NCBI RefSeq assembly: GCF_000812465.1
Contig: NZ_JWMA01000009.1
Span: forward strand, 1-55,270
Length of the DNA: 55,270 bases
Reading direction: 5' to 3'
Origin: Cupriavidus sp. IDO
GTDB taxonomy: Bacteria > Pseudomonadota > Gammaproteobacteria > Burkholderiales > Burkholderiaceae
Shown here piece after piece: positions 16,379 through 26,510 of the stretch. How positions within the stretch are numbered: position 1 is the stretch's first letter; each line of letters opens with the position of its first letter. Under the pieces are notes generated by a model. The model saw only the letters and a list, made by a program, of their open reading frames with translations. It ran no database searches and was not told where the DNA came from. A program made the translations under genes and the position numbers.

Positions 16379-17923
16379 ATGTCTGCCTGGAACCGGCCGA
16401 AGGGAATACTGCTGATCGGGGCGCTTTTCCTCGGTGGCTGCGCACGATTGGGGCCGGACTTCCAGAAGCAGCGCGAACCCTGGGTGGAGCACTGGAGCAG
16501 CCCCGCGCTCGAACAGGCCAGCGAGCAAGGCCTGAAGCCCGACATCCGCGAATGGTGGCGGGTCTTTGCCGACCCGACTCTCGAACGCCTGATCGCCGAA
16601 GCCGATGCGCACAATGCCGGCCTGAAGATTGCCGGCCTGCGCGTGATGGAGGCCCGTGCCCAGCTGGGCATTGCGCAGAGCGGGCGCTACCCGCAACTGC
16701 AGCAGGCCAGCGCCGACGTCCTGTACACGGATAGCCGGCAGGCCGGCGGCCGCAACCCGCAAAACAGCCGCTTCTGGCAATACAGCGCAGGCTTCGACAT
16801 TGGCTGGGAGCTGGATTTCTGGGGACGCTTCAGCCGCGCCATCGAGTCTGCCGATGCCGCCTATTTTGCCGCCCAGGCCAATCATGACGATGTGCTGGTG
16901 CTGCTGCGGGCGCAGATGGCACAGACCTACTTCGCCCTGCGCACTGCCGAGGCCCGGCTGCGCATCGCCCGCGAGAACGCCGCGCTGCAAAAGCGCAGCT
17001 TTGAAATTACCGAGCGGCTGTTCAAGAGCGGCGAGACAGACGAGCTCGACCTGCAACAAGCCAAGACGCAGTATCTGGGCACCCTGAGCAGCATTCCCGA
17101 TTTTGAAAGCCAGATCATGAGCACGCGCAATGCCCTGGCGATCCTGATGGGCCGCCCTCCCGGCCCGATGCCCGAGCTGCCGGACCTGGCGGAGAAGGAA
17201 GGGGTCATTCCCCTGATCGATCGCGCGGTGCTGCAAGACGTGCCCGCCAGCCTGCTGCTGCGCCGTCCGGATATCCGTGCCGCCGAACTGCAGATTGCCG
17301 CGCAATCGGCCCTCATCGGCGTGGCAGAAGCCGATCTCTATCCGTCGCTGACCCTGCTGGGCAGCATCGTGTGGTCCGCCAGCACGCTGGCCGGCACGCC
17401 CAACAGCCTGGCCCTGGTCGGCGGCCCCAGCCTGCGCTGGAACATATTCGACTATGGGAAGATCAGGAACAGCGTGCGCGTACAGGATGCCCGCCTGCAG
17501 CAACTGATCGTCGCCTACCAGGACGCCGTGCGACAGGCCGCGCGCGAGGCCGACGATGCCGCCAGCGCCCTGATCAAGGCGCTGGAGCGCGAGGAAATCC
17601 TGCGCGACGGGGCGCTGGCCGCCAAACGGTCGCTGACGCTGGCCAACGCGCTGTACCGCGAAGGCTACTCGGACTTCCAGCGCGTACTGGATGCCCAGCG
17701 CGCGCTGGCTGCCCAGCAGGACGCCTACCTGCTCAATCGGAGCAGTGCCGTGAGCGATCTGATTGCCTTGTACAAGGCCCTCGGCGGCGGCTGGTACAGC
17801 GAGCGGCCGCTGGTGGACCCGGCCACCCGCGAACAGATGCAGCAACGCACCGACTGGGGGAAGCTGCTGAACGAGCCTGGCCCTCCGCCCGCCGGTGCCG
17901 GCCTTCCCGTGGAACATAGGTAG
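16379..17923 (+). CDS. Efflux outer membrane factor lipoprotein (NodT/OprM type)
   Basis: A 514-residue outer membrane factor with a lipoprotein signal, lipobox LGGC and acylated Cys21. Two OEP repeats follow, with LIAEADAHNAGLKIAGLRV near residue 80 and RRPDIRAAELQIAAQSALIGVAEADLYP near residue 300, the latter typical of TolC/OprM-like channels. It forms the trimeric exit duct of a tripartite pump. It is the first gene of an operon with an HlyD-type adaptor and a DUF2955 permease, which suggests export of a small toxic or aromatic molecule rather than an RND system. Confidence 0.93.
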   Translation: MSAWNRPKGILLIGALFLGGCARLGPDFQKQREPWVEHWSSPALEQASEQGLKPDIREWWRVFADPTLERLIAEADAHNAGLKIAGLRVMEARAQLGIAQSGRYPQLQQASADVLYTDSRQAGGRNPQNSRFWQYSAGFDIGWELDFWGRFSRAIESADAAYFAAQANHDDVLVLLRAQMAQTYFALRTAEARLRIARENAALQKRSFEITERLFKSGETDELDLQQAKTQYLGTLSSIPDFESQIMSTRNALAILMGRPPGPMPELPDLAEKEGVIPLIDRAVLQDVPASLLLRRPDIRAAELQIAAQSALIGVAEADLYPSLTLLGSIVWSASTLAGTPNSLALVGGPSLRWNIFDYGKIRNSVRVQDARLQQLIVAYQDAVRQAAREADDAASALIKALEREEILRDGALAAKRSLTLANALYREGYSDFQRVLDAQRALAAQQDAYLLNRSSAVSDLIALYKALGGGWYSERPLVDPATREQMQQRTDWGKLLNEPGPPPAGAGLPVEHR

Positions 17924-17943
17924 ATCTCCTTAAGTGAGTGCCG

Positions 17944-19125
17944 ATGAGCGACGCCCCGCAGCCACCCCAGCCGTCCCAGCCACCAGCAGCCCCTACGCCA
18001 GGCGCACCCGCACCCGCACCCGCACCCGCACCCGCACCCGCACCCGCACCCGCCGCCGACCCGGCAAAGAAGGGGATCAGGTGGGTACTCCTGCTGATCG
18101 TCATCAGCCTGGTCTGGTACCTCCTGGCCGACCGGCTGACCCCCTACACGCAGCAGGCACGGGTGCAAGCCTTTGTCGTGCCGGTGGCTTCGGAAGTGGC
18201 CGGGCGAGTGACCCGGGTGCATGTGCGCAACAATCAGGACGTCGCGGCAGGAACCATCCTGTTCGAGGTCGATCCGCAGCTCTACCAGATCGCCGTTGAC
18301 CGCGCACGCGCCGATCTCGAGTCGACGCGCCGGCAGATCGGTGCCAGCACCGCCGGCATCGAGTCGGCGCAGGCATCCTTGCGTGCGGCCCGCGCCAACG
18401 AGCTCAAGGCACGCCAGGACAGCGAACGCCTCGAACGGCTGTACGGCGAAGACCCGGGCACCATTTCACTGCGCCGCCTCGAGGTGGCCCGCGCCACCCT
18501 CGAGCAGGCCGTCAGCCAGGTCGCCGCGGCCAGGGCAGAGGTACAGCGCGCGCGCGAACAGCAAGGGGGCAGCGAAGAAGACAACGCCAAGCTGCGCAGC
18601 GCCGCTACGGCACTGGAAAAGGCCGAGCTGGATCTTGCCAATACCCGGGTGCGTGCGCGCTCGGCAGGCCTGGTCACCGACCTGCGCACCGATGCCGGCC
18701 AGTTTGCCGCCGCCGGCAACCCGGTCATGACGCTGATCACGATCCACGATATATGGATCAATGCGGAAATGACAGAGAACAACCTGGGCCACGTCGAGCC
18801 AGGCACACCGGTTGCCATCGTGCTGGACGCACTGCCTGGCAGGATCTTCGAAGGGCGCGTGCGCAGCGTCGGCTACGGCGTCAATACCGGCCCCAGCACG
18901 CCGCCCGGCAGCCTGCCGACGGTGCAGAACAGCCGTGACTGGCTGCGTCCGGCCCAACGCTTCCCGGTGATCGTTGAGTTCGCGCCGGGCGAGCTGGCCA
19001 CGCTGCGCGGCATTCGAGTGGGCGGGCAGGCCGAAGTCATGGCGTTCCCGCTGCAGGGCAACCCACTCAATCCGCTCGGCCGCGTATTCCTGTACCTGAT
19101 GAGCTGGCTCTCCTATGTCTACTGA
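17944..19125 (+). CDS. HlyD/EmrA-type membrane fusion protein
   Basis: A periplasmic adaptor of about 393 residues. It has a Pro/Ala-rich cytoplasmic leader (residues 1-40), one membrane helix (about 44-64), a first lipoyl half (VVPVASEVAGRVTRVHVRNN), a long coiled-coil hairpin rich in Ala, Arg and Glu (about 110-220), and the beta-barrel end. The ATG at 17944 is chosen; a GTG at 17938 in frame is equally possible, and neither has a strong ribosome binding site. The leader contains eight GCACCC units that could vary in number without breaking the frame. Its last bases overlap the next gene, so both are translated together. Confidence 0.9.
   Translation: MSDAPQPPQPSQPPAAPTPGAPAPAPAPAPAPAPAPAADPAKKGIRWVLLLIVISLVWYLLADRLTPYTQQARVQAFVVPVASEVAGRVTRVHVRNNQDVAAGTILFEVDPQLYQIAVDRARADLESTRRQIGASTAGIESAQASLRAARANELKARQDSERLERLYGEDPGTISLRRLEVARATLEQAVSQVAAARAEVQRAREQQGGSEEDNAKLRSAATALEKAELDLANTRVRARSAGLVTDLRTDAGQFAAAGNPVMTLITIHDIWINAEMTENNLGHVEPGTPVAIVLDALPGRIFEGRVRSVGYGVNTGPSTPPGSLPTVQNSRDWLRPAQRFPVIVEFAPGELATLRGIRVGGQAEVMAFPLQGNPLNPLGRVFLYLMSWLSYVY
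18004..18051 (+). repeat. Hexanucleotide tandem repeat (GCACCC)8
   Basis: Eight perfect tandem GCACCC units inside the adaptor gene encode an Ala-Pro array in the cytoplasmic leader just before the membrane helix. Each unit is two codons, so slippage changes leader length but never the frame. Confidence 0.95.
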
Positions 19126-20164
19126 CGGCACGGCACCCCTGTCCGCCGCGCGCTCCCCCCGCGCGCAGCGTGCGCTGCGCCTGGCCAGCGGCACCGCACT
19201 GTGCCTGGCAGCCAGCTTCGGCCTGCAGTTGCCGATCCCCATGGTCGCGCCGGTACTCGCCGTGTTCCTGCTTGCCGGCGTCAACCGGCCGATGTCGCTC
19301 AAGGCCGGGCTGGGCCTGGCGCTGGTCGTGATGCTGACCACCGGCAGTGGGCTGCTGCTGATTCCATTGCTGCGCCACTACGCCTTGAGCGGGTTGCTGC
19401 TGATCGGCCTGGGCCTGTTCCTGGCCTTCCGCCTTGGCCTGCGCGGCGGCAACAACCTGGTTTCCACCTTCCTGGTGGTCGGCCTGACCATGATCTCGGC
19501 TGCCGGCACCTTCGATTTCGGACTGGCGGTCACGGTCATCGAGGCGCTGGTCAAGGGGCTATTGGTCGCCGTGGCAGTGCTGGCCATCGGCCATTGGCTG
19601 TTTCCCGAACCCGCCGGCACGCCGGCACCGCCCGCCGCCCCGGTCTTGCCGGTTGACCAGGCCGCCTGGATTGCGCTGCGCGCTACCCTGGTGGTGATGC
19701 CGGCCTACCTGCTGGCGCTCAACGATCCGGCCTCGTACATGCCGATCATCATGAAAGCGGTCGGCCTCGGCCGGCAGAGCTGCACCACCACGGCTCGCAA
19801 CGCCGGCCGCGAACTCATCGGCTCGACGTTGCTCGGCGGCGTGCTGGCCATCCTGTTCTGGTGCGCACTCAGCCTGTTCGTGCACCTGTGGATGTTCTTC
19901 CTGTGGATGCTTCTGTTCGGCCTGCTGGTTGCGCGCAAACTCTATGGTCTCAGCCAGACGGGGCAGCCGCCGGGCTTCTGGCTGAACACGCTGGTGACCC
20001 TGATCATCCTGCTGGGCCAGTCGGTGCAGGACAGCGCCGCCGGCAAGGATGTCTATACCGCCTTCGCCGTGCGCATGGGCCTGTTTATCGGCGTCACGCT
20101 GTATGCGTGGCTGATGCTCCAGCTTCTTGACCAACCCCGCCGCGCGCGCCGGCACAACCGCTGA
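19115..20164 (+). CDS. DUF2955-family inner membrane permease
   Basis: A 349-residue polytopic membrane protein with about ten hydrophobic segments, arranged as two similar halves around a short loop near residues 168-182. It resembles DUF2955 proteins, relatives of the FUSC/aromatic acid exporter group, which pair with HlyD-type adaptors. In this operon it would be the energised inner membrane component. It starts inside the end of the adaptor gene (11-base overlap) and is followed 11 bases later by a small channel-like gene. Substrate unknown; aromatic acids or fusaric-acid-like compounds are known for related pumps. Confidence 0.85.
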   Translation: MSTDGTAPLSAARSPRAQRALRLASGTALCLAASFGLQLPIPMVAPVLAVFLLAGVNRPMSLKAGLGLALVVMLTTGSGLLLIPLLRHYALSGLLLIGLGLFLAFRLGLRGGNNLVSTFLVVGLTMISAAGTFDFGLAVTVIEALVKGLLVAVAVLAIGHWLFPEPAGTPAPPAAPVLPVDQAAWIALRATLVVMPAYLLALNDPASYMPIIMKAVGLGRQSCTTTARNAGRELIGSTLLGGVLAILFWCALSLFVHLWMFFLWMLLFGLLVARKLYGLSQTGQPPGFWLNTLVTLIILLGQSVQDSAAGKDVYTAFAVRMGLFIGVTLYAWLMLQLLDQPRRARRHNR

Positions 20165-20175
20165 ACAGGTCAATC

Positions 20176-20625
20176 GTGCTGCTCAATCTGCTGACCGCTC
20201 TTCCCGTGATGTTGCTCTGCCTGCTGCTGCAGGCCATCTTTGTGGCGATCGGCCTGCGCTACTACGTGCGCTTCGGGCATGCCCGCGAGGGCCGAGACTC
20301 TCTGTGGCTGGATATCCTGCTGCTGGCGGTGGTGATGCTGCTGATGTTGATCGGCAATTTCGTGCAGATGGCCATCTGGGCAGTCCTGTTCATGCTGCTC
20401 GGCGAATTCGGCAATTACGCCACCGCGCTGTATCACTCGGGTGTCAACTTCGCCACGCTGGGCTATGGCGATATCGTGATGTCCGCACGTTGGCGCCTGC
20501 TGGGGCCGCTGGAGGCGGCCAACGGGATCCTGATGTTTGGCGTCTCCACCTCGGTGATGACCGCTGCGGTACTGGATGTGATCAAGTACAGCATGGCCCG
20601 GCTGCAGCGGAGCGAACGGGGATAG
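20176..20625 (+). CDS. Small K+-channel-like membrane protein
   Basis: A 149-residue protein with a GTG start 11 bases after the permease. It has three hydrophobic segments, about 5-27, a long 43-75 stretch, and 112-134. The pore signature TLGYGD is at residues 94-99, matching the potassium selectivity filter (TVGYGD) with one conservative change. No RCK/TrkA-N or cyclic nucleotide domain follows, so no regulatory domain is evident. It is the last gene of the efflux operon. It may balance charge or membrane potential during pump activity, but that is inference. Confidence 0.8.
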   Translation: MLLNLLTALPVMLLCLLLQAIFVAIGLRYYVRFGHAREGRDSLWLDILLLAVVMLLMLIGNFVQMAIWAVLFMLLGEFGNYATALYHSGVNFATLGYGDIVMSARWRLLGPLEAANGILMFGVSTSVMTAAVLDVIKYSMARLQRSERG

Positions 20626-20689
20626 GCCAGGGTGGCCACCGCAGCGGTGCTTCGCGGCGTGCCGTCACAGGCGACGCCCCCACTCGGTG

Positions 20690-20725
20690 CAGCTATTGCG
20701 ATAAGTTTTCTTATCGCAATAGCTG
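20690..20725. repeat. Perfect 16-bp inverted repeat ahead of integrase
   Basis: CAGCTATTGCGATAAG (20690-20705) is exactly complementary to CTTATCGCAATAGCTG (20710-20725) around TTTT. It ends 24 bases before the integrase start codon. It could be the recombinase core site, an operator for its promoter, or an RNA hairpin controlling its translation. No T-run follows, so a plus-strand terminator is unlikely. Confidence 0.9.
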
Positions 20726-20749
20726 TATCTGTACGCTAAACTTGCGGGC

Positions 20750-22450
20750 ATGAAAACCCGCCTCACCCTGAGTGCCCCGGAACCGACCCCGCCACCCGGG
20801 TTTCCCGACGCCGCCTCGCTCGCGGCGCTGCGCGCCTGGCATGCCGGGCTGGCGACCCGCGAGGCCGTTGCCAGGTACCTGGGCGAGGAGCGGGCGCGGG
20901 GCCAGTCGTCGCGCGGCATCCTCGGGCGCATCCGCCGCCAGCTTGCGGCGTATGCCCGATACCGCCAGCGCGAGGACCTGGCCGCGCTGTTTGAGATTTC
21001 CGCGGCCGAACGCGCGAAAAAGGGCAGGGCAGCAGACCAGGCCATCGAATTATTGCGTGCGCTGCCGGCGCCGATGCCGGCGATCAGCGACGACATCGGG
21101 CTGTGGCTGGCGCCGCGGGCGGTGGCCGCGCTGCGGGCACATGGCATCGACACGCTGGCGGCACTGACGGTGCGCGTGCCGCGCCGGCGCCGCTGGTGGG
21201 CCGCGATTCCCGGCCTGGGCGTCGCCGGTGCGCGGCAGATCGAGGCCTTCTTCGCCCGGCATCCGCAACTCACCGAACGCGCCCGTGCACTGATTGCGCA
21301 GACGCCGCGCGGAATCGTTGTCCCGTGGGAAGAGCTGCGCCTGCCGCACGAGGTAGACGGCTCGCAAGGCCAGTTTCGCGCGCCACGCGCAACCTGCACC
21401 CTCAACGCGGACAACGACTACGCCGCCATCCAGGCCTGGCTGGCCCTGCACGAATCGCCGGCCACCCAGCGGACCTATCGCAAAGAGGCCGAGCGGTTGA
21501 TCCTGTGGGCCATCGTCGAGCGCGAGCGGCCTTTGTCGTCGCTCACCACGGAGGATGCGACGGCCTACCGCAGCTTCCTGCGGCGGCCAGTGCCGCGGGA
21601 ACGTTGGGTAGGGCCAGCAAGACCCCGTACCTCGCCCGACTGGCGTCCGTTCACCGGCAGCCTCTCGGCGCGCTCCACCGCCCATGCCTTGTCCATTCTG
21701 GGGGCGATGTTCCGCTGGCTGATCCAGCAACGCTATGTGCTGGCCAATCCGTTCGCCGGCATCAAGGTGCGGGGAGGAGGGCGGCCGGCGGCGCTGGACA
21801 GCTCGCACGCATTCACCGAAGGCGAATGGCTGCTGATCCGCACCATTGCCGACGGCCTGGAATGGTCCTATGGCTGGGACGGCCCGGCGGCACAGCGGCT
21901 GCGCTTTGTGCTGGACTTCGGCTACGCCACCGGACTGCGTGCCAGCGAACTGGTCGGCGCAACGCTCGGCGATATCGAGACCGACGGGCAGGGCGACCAC
22001 TGGCTCGGGCTGGTGGGCAAAGGCAGCCGCGCCGGACGGGTCGCGCTGCCTCCGCTGGCCCGAACGGCGCTCGACCGTTATCTGGTCGAGCGCGGACTAC
22101 CGGTGACACCGGCTCGATGGAATCCCCGGACGCAGCTTATTGGCGGGCTGGGCAAGGAAACCGGCAGCGGCATCACGAGCACGCGCTTGTGGCATGTGGT
22201 GAAGCGATTTTTCTCGCAGACGGCCGAGCTGATCGCCAACGATCATCCGGCAGCGGCGGAGAAGCTGCAACGTGCTAGCCCGCACTGGATGCGGCATACG
22301 CATGCGACACATGCGCTCGCACGCGGTGCGGAATTGACAACGGTCCGGGACAATCTGCGGCATGCGTCTATCTCGACGACCTCGATCTACCTGCACGGCG
22401 ACGAGGTGAAACGGGCACGGCAGATCGGTGCGGCGTTCGCCGCCCCGTAA
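20750..22450 (+). CDS. Tyrosine recombinase with DUF3701-type N-terminus
   Basis: A 566-residue site-specific recombinase. The N-terminal third (to about residue 200) matches the DUF3701 phage-integrase extension of Burkholderiales proteins, including a helix-hairpin-helix-like segment AAIPGLGVAGARQIEAFF. A core-binding SAM-like domain follows (about 220-335), then the catalytic domain. The first catalytic arginine is in TGLRASELVG near residue 396, HxxR is HWMRH near 511, and the tyrosine nucleophile is in TTSIYLHGD near 545. All key residues appear intact. It marks the left side of the accessory section. A perfect inverted repeat precedes it. Confidence 0.93.
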   Translation: MKTRLTLSAPEPTPPPGFPDAASLAALRAWHAGLATREAVARYLGEERARGQSSRGILGRIRRQLAAYARYRQREDLAALFEISAAERAKKGRAADQAIELLRALPAPMPAISDDIGLWLAPRAVAALRAHGIDTLAALTVRVPRRRRWWAAIPGLGVAGARQIEAFFARHPQLTERARALIAQTPRGIVVPWEELRLPHEVDGSQGQFRAPRATCTLNADNDYAAIQAWLALHESPATQRTYRKEAERLILWAIVERERPLSSLTTEDATAYRSFLRRPVPRERWVGPARPRTSPDWRPFTGSLSARSTAHALSILGAMFRWLIQQRYVLANPFAGIKVRGGGRPAALDSSHAFTEGEWLLIRTIADGLEWSYGWDGPAAQRLRFVLDFGYATGLRASELVGATLGDIETDGQGDHWLGLVGKGSRAGRVALPPLARTALDRYLVERGLPVTPARWNPRTQLIGGLGKETGSGITSTRLWHVVKRFFSQTAELIANDHPAAAEKLQRASPHWMRHTHATHALARGAELTTVRDNLRHASISTTSIYLHGDEVKRARQIGAAFAAP

Positions 22451-22849
22451 AGCCGACGTAGTAGCTCCTGGGGGCTGTCGGCAAATCCATCCTTATATCG
22501 AATAAGCCTGATTTCTTGTTTTGATATAACTTGAATCGCCAGCCTTCCTTGTGCTGAGGGCAAGCATCAGGCCCTGAGATGGCTGGGCCAGTAGCTTCGT
22601 TTCATTCTTCAGGCGCAACGGCGCTAGTCTCTCGACATAGAAGCCCACGGCCTTGGGGCACGGGTCGCATGACACGGCTTGGCACCAACTAATGATTGGC
22701 GAAATCTCGCCAGTGACGATATGCTGAACAACAAGCGCACCGTCAGCGGGATGCGGGAGTCCTGTCATTGCTACTGACGTTCGGAAATTGGATGACGAGC
22801 GCCTGAACAACGGTCAACGCTCTCACCGGTTCTCGCCGAGGGCTGCCTC
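22451..22849. other. Intergenic region with activator palindrome
   Basis: About 400 bases without a convincing gene between the integrase and the sigma-54 activator. It contains TTGGCGAAATCTCGCCAG (22696-22713), a near-perfect palindrome repeated ahead of the downstream operon. No correctly spaced -24/-12 element was seen here, so the activator gene probably uses a different promoter. Confidence 0.6.
22696..22713. promoter_or_regulatory. Candidate activator-binding site, copy 1
   Basis: TTGGCGA-AATC-TCGCCAG, arms of seven bases with one mismatch, 137 bases upstream of the activator gene. It matches the perfect copy at 25033-25050 in 16 of 18 positions. Probably an autoregulatory site of the sigma-54 activator. 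Confidence 0.6.
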
Positions 22850-25003
<2,154 letters not shown>

Positions 25004-25032
25004 GCAGTGCGTTGTTGTACAGGAGTTCGCCA

Positions 25033-25050
25033 TTGGCGAAATATCGCCAA
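25033..25050. promoter_or_regulatory. Candidate activator-binding site, copy 2
   Basis: TTGGCGAAATATCGCCAA is a perfect palindrome (seven-base arms, AATA spacer). Its near-copy lies upstream of the activator gene. It sits 42 bases before the -24 box of the sigma-54 promoter, a workable though close distance for an enhancer-type site. Confidence 0.75.
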
Positions 25051-25091
25051 GGCAAAACCTTAAAAATCCTTGTAAATTCAATACATTGCCG

Positions 25092-25108
25092 TTGGCTCAG
25101 TAATTGCG
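25092..25108 (+). promoter_or_regulatory. Sigma-54 (-24/-12) promoter
   Basis: TTGGCTCAGTAATTGCG has the invariant GG and GC dinucleotides with exactly ten bases between them, the defining spacing of sigma-54 promoters, and TTGG/TTGC context. It is 162 bases before the first gene of the molybdenum hydroxylase operon and follows the activator palindrome. Confidence 0.75.
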
Positions 25109-25269
25109 TCAGACATCCCAGACCCTGGTGCAGCAGCGCGGCAGGGGCGGAGCCGACGATCACGAGGCATCGATTTGTTCACTTGCGCCCCTCGTCCCGA
25201 CCACTGCCGCGCCAGAACGAATCAAATAAGGAAGCCCATTCATGGCCTTCACGAAGCTTCGGGGCATAG

Positions 25270-25998
25270 ATGAATACTTCGACGGCAAATCAGACACGGC
25301 TTGTCATTGTCGGCGCGAGTGGCATGGTTGGCGGGCATGCCCTTCGCTACGCTCTCGAGGATCTTGCCGTCGGGAGTGTAACGGCGATCGGACGCAGGAA
25401 GCTCGGCATCTCGGACCCCAAGCTGAAAGAGGTCCTGCATCAGGACTTCTCGGACTGCTCCGCACTCGCTGAAGTGCTTTCGGATCAGGACGCTGCCGTT
25501 TTCTGCCTGGGCGCGTACACCGGGGCGGTGTCGGACCCGGAGCTCCGCGCGATCACCGTGGACTACACGGTCGAGTTCGCGCGAGTTCTCCGCGGCAGCA
25601 GCCCCGAGGCCGCGTTCGCCTTCCTGAGCGGCAGTGGCGCGGACTTGACCGGGCAAAGTCGGATGGCCTTTGCACGCTATAAGGGAGAGGCCGAGAAAGC
25701 GCTGCTCGCGGCCGGGTTCCCTCGCCTTTATATCTTCCGGCCGGCGTATATCTACCCCGTGGAGCCGCGGAAGGAGCCGAATTTCAGCTACCGCGTTTTG
25801 CGCTGGATTTATCCAGTGTTTCGGTTGCTATTCCCGAACCAGGTGATTCAGGCCGACGACCTGGCTCGCGCCATGGTCGATGTCGCCGTCGAGGGAACGG
25901 GCAAGACGCCCGGTATGATTTTCGAGAACAGTGACATCAGAGCCATGGCTGCCTCGCCCGGTATCCCACAGGGCGATACAGTGAACGGGCACGTATGA
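25270..25998 (+). CDS. NAD(P)-binding Rossmann-fold protein
   Basis: A 242-residue atypical SDR (NmrA/epimerase-like). The nucleotide-binding motif is [18 protein letters not shown] near residues 11-28. [13 protein letters not shown] near residue 117 replaces the usual active-site strand, and [15 protein letters not shown] near 137 provides a lysine but not a strict YxxxK. It may be a reductase or an assembly factor, or act on the product of the hydroxylase. It is the first gene after the sigma-54 promoter and precedes the 2Fe-2S subunit by 49 bases. Exact reaction unknown. Confidence 0.85.
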   Translation: MNTSTANQTRLVIVGASGMVGGHALRYALEDLAVGSVTAIGRRKLGISDPKLKEVLHQDFSDCSALAEVLSDQDAAVFCLGAYTGAVSDPELRAITVDYTVEFARVLRGSSPEAAFAFLSGSGADLTGQSRMAFARYKGEAEKALLAAGFPRLYIFRPAYIYPVEPRKEPNFSYRVLRWIYPVFRLLFPNQVIQADDLARAMVDVAVEGTGKTPGMIFENSDIRAMAASPGIPQGDTVNGHV

Positions 25999-26047
25999 GC
26001 ATCGTTCCGATGCGTTTACTCAACGCCGGCAAGCGCGGAGGCGGACC

Positions 26048-26509
26048 ATGATCGAGCTGACAGTCAATGGGAAAATGCGGCGGCTGGACGTTGTCCCCGA
26101 CATGCCCCTGCTCTGGGTGTTGCGGGACGAGTTGGGCATCACGGGGCCGAAATACGGCTGCGGCATCGCACAATGCGGCGCCTGCACGGTGCATATCGAT
26201 GGCCAGGCGGTGCGATCCTGCCAGTTGCGCATCGGGGACCTCGGAAAGCGGCGGGTGACCACGATCGAAGGGCTCGGCGCGAAGTCTCTGCACGCCGTGC
26301 AACGGGCCTGGATCGAACATCAGGTGCCGCAGTGCGGTTACTGCCAGACCGGACAGATCATGCAGGCCGCTGCGCTGCTGTCGGCCAATCCGAAGCCGTC
26401 GGACGACGATATCAACGCAGCCATGTCTGGCAACCTGTGCCGCTGCGGTACCTATGAGCGTATCCGCACCGCGATCCATGCGGCCGCCACGAAGCTTTCG
26501 GAGAAGTGA
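26048..26509 (+). CDS. 2Fe-2S subunit of molybdenum hydroxylase (IorA-like)
   Basis: A 153-residue electron-transfer subunit of the xanthine dehydrogenase family. The plant-type 2Fe-2S site is in [17 protein letters not shown] near residues 37-53 with an upstream loop, and the second cluster uses [14 protein letters not shown] and [16 protein letters not shown] in the C-terminal helical domain. Length and order fit the small subunit of isoquinoline 1-oxidoreductase and related aldehyde or N-heterocycle hydroxylases that lack a FAD subunit. It passes electrons from the molybdenum site to the cytochrome encoded two genes on. Its stop is one base from the large-subunit start. Confidence 0.92.
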   Translation: MIELTVNGKMRRLDVVPDMPLLWVLRDELGITGPKYGCGIAQCGACTVHIDGQAVRSCQLRIGDLGKRRVTTIEGLGAKSLHAVQRAWIEHQVPQCGYCQTGQIMQAAALLSANPKPSDDDINAAMSGNLCRCGTYERIRTAIHAAATKLSEK

Positions 26510-26510
26510 G

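Noticed and set aside
25242..25300. Possible leader peptide starting [15 protein letters not shown] before the NAD(P)-binding gene
   Set aside because: Has a plausible ribosome binding site, but the frame turns into shadow sequence inside the next gene; only about 18 codons look natural.
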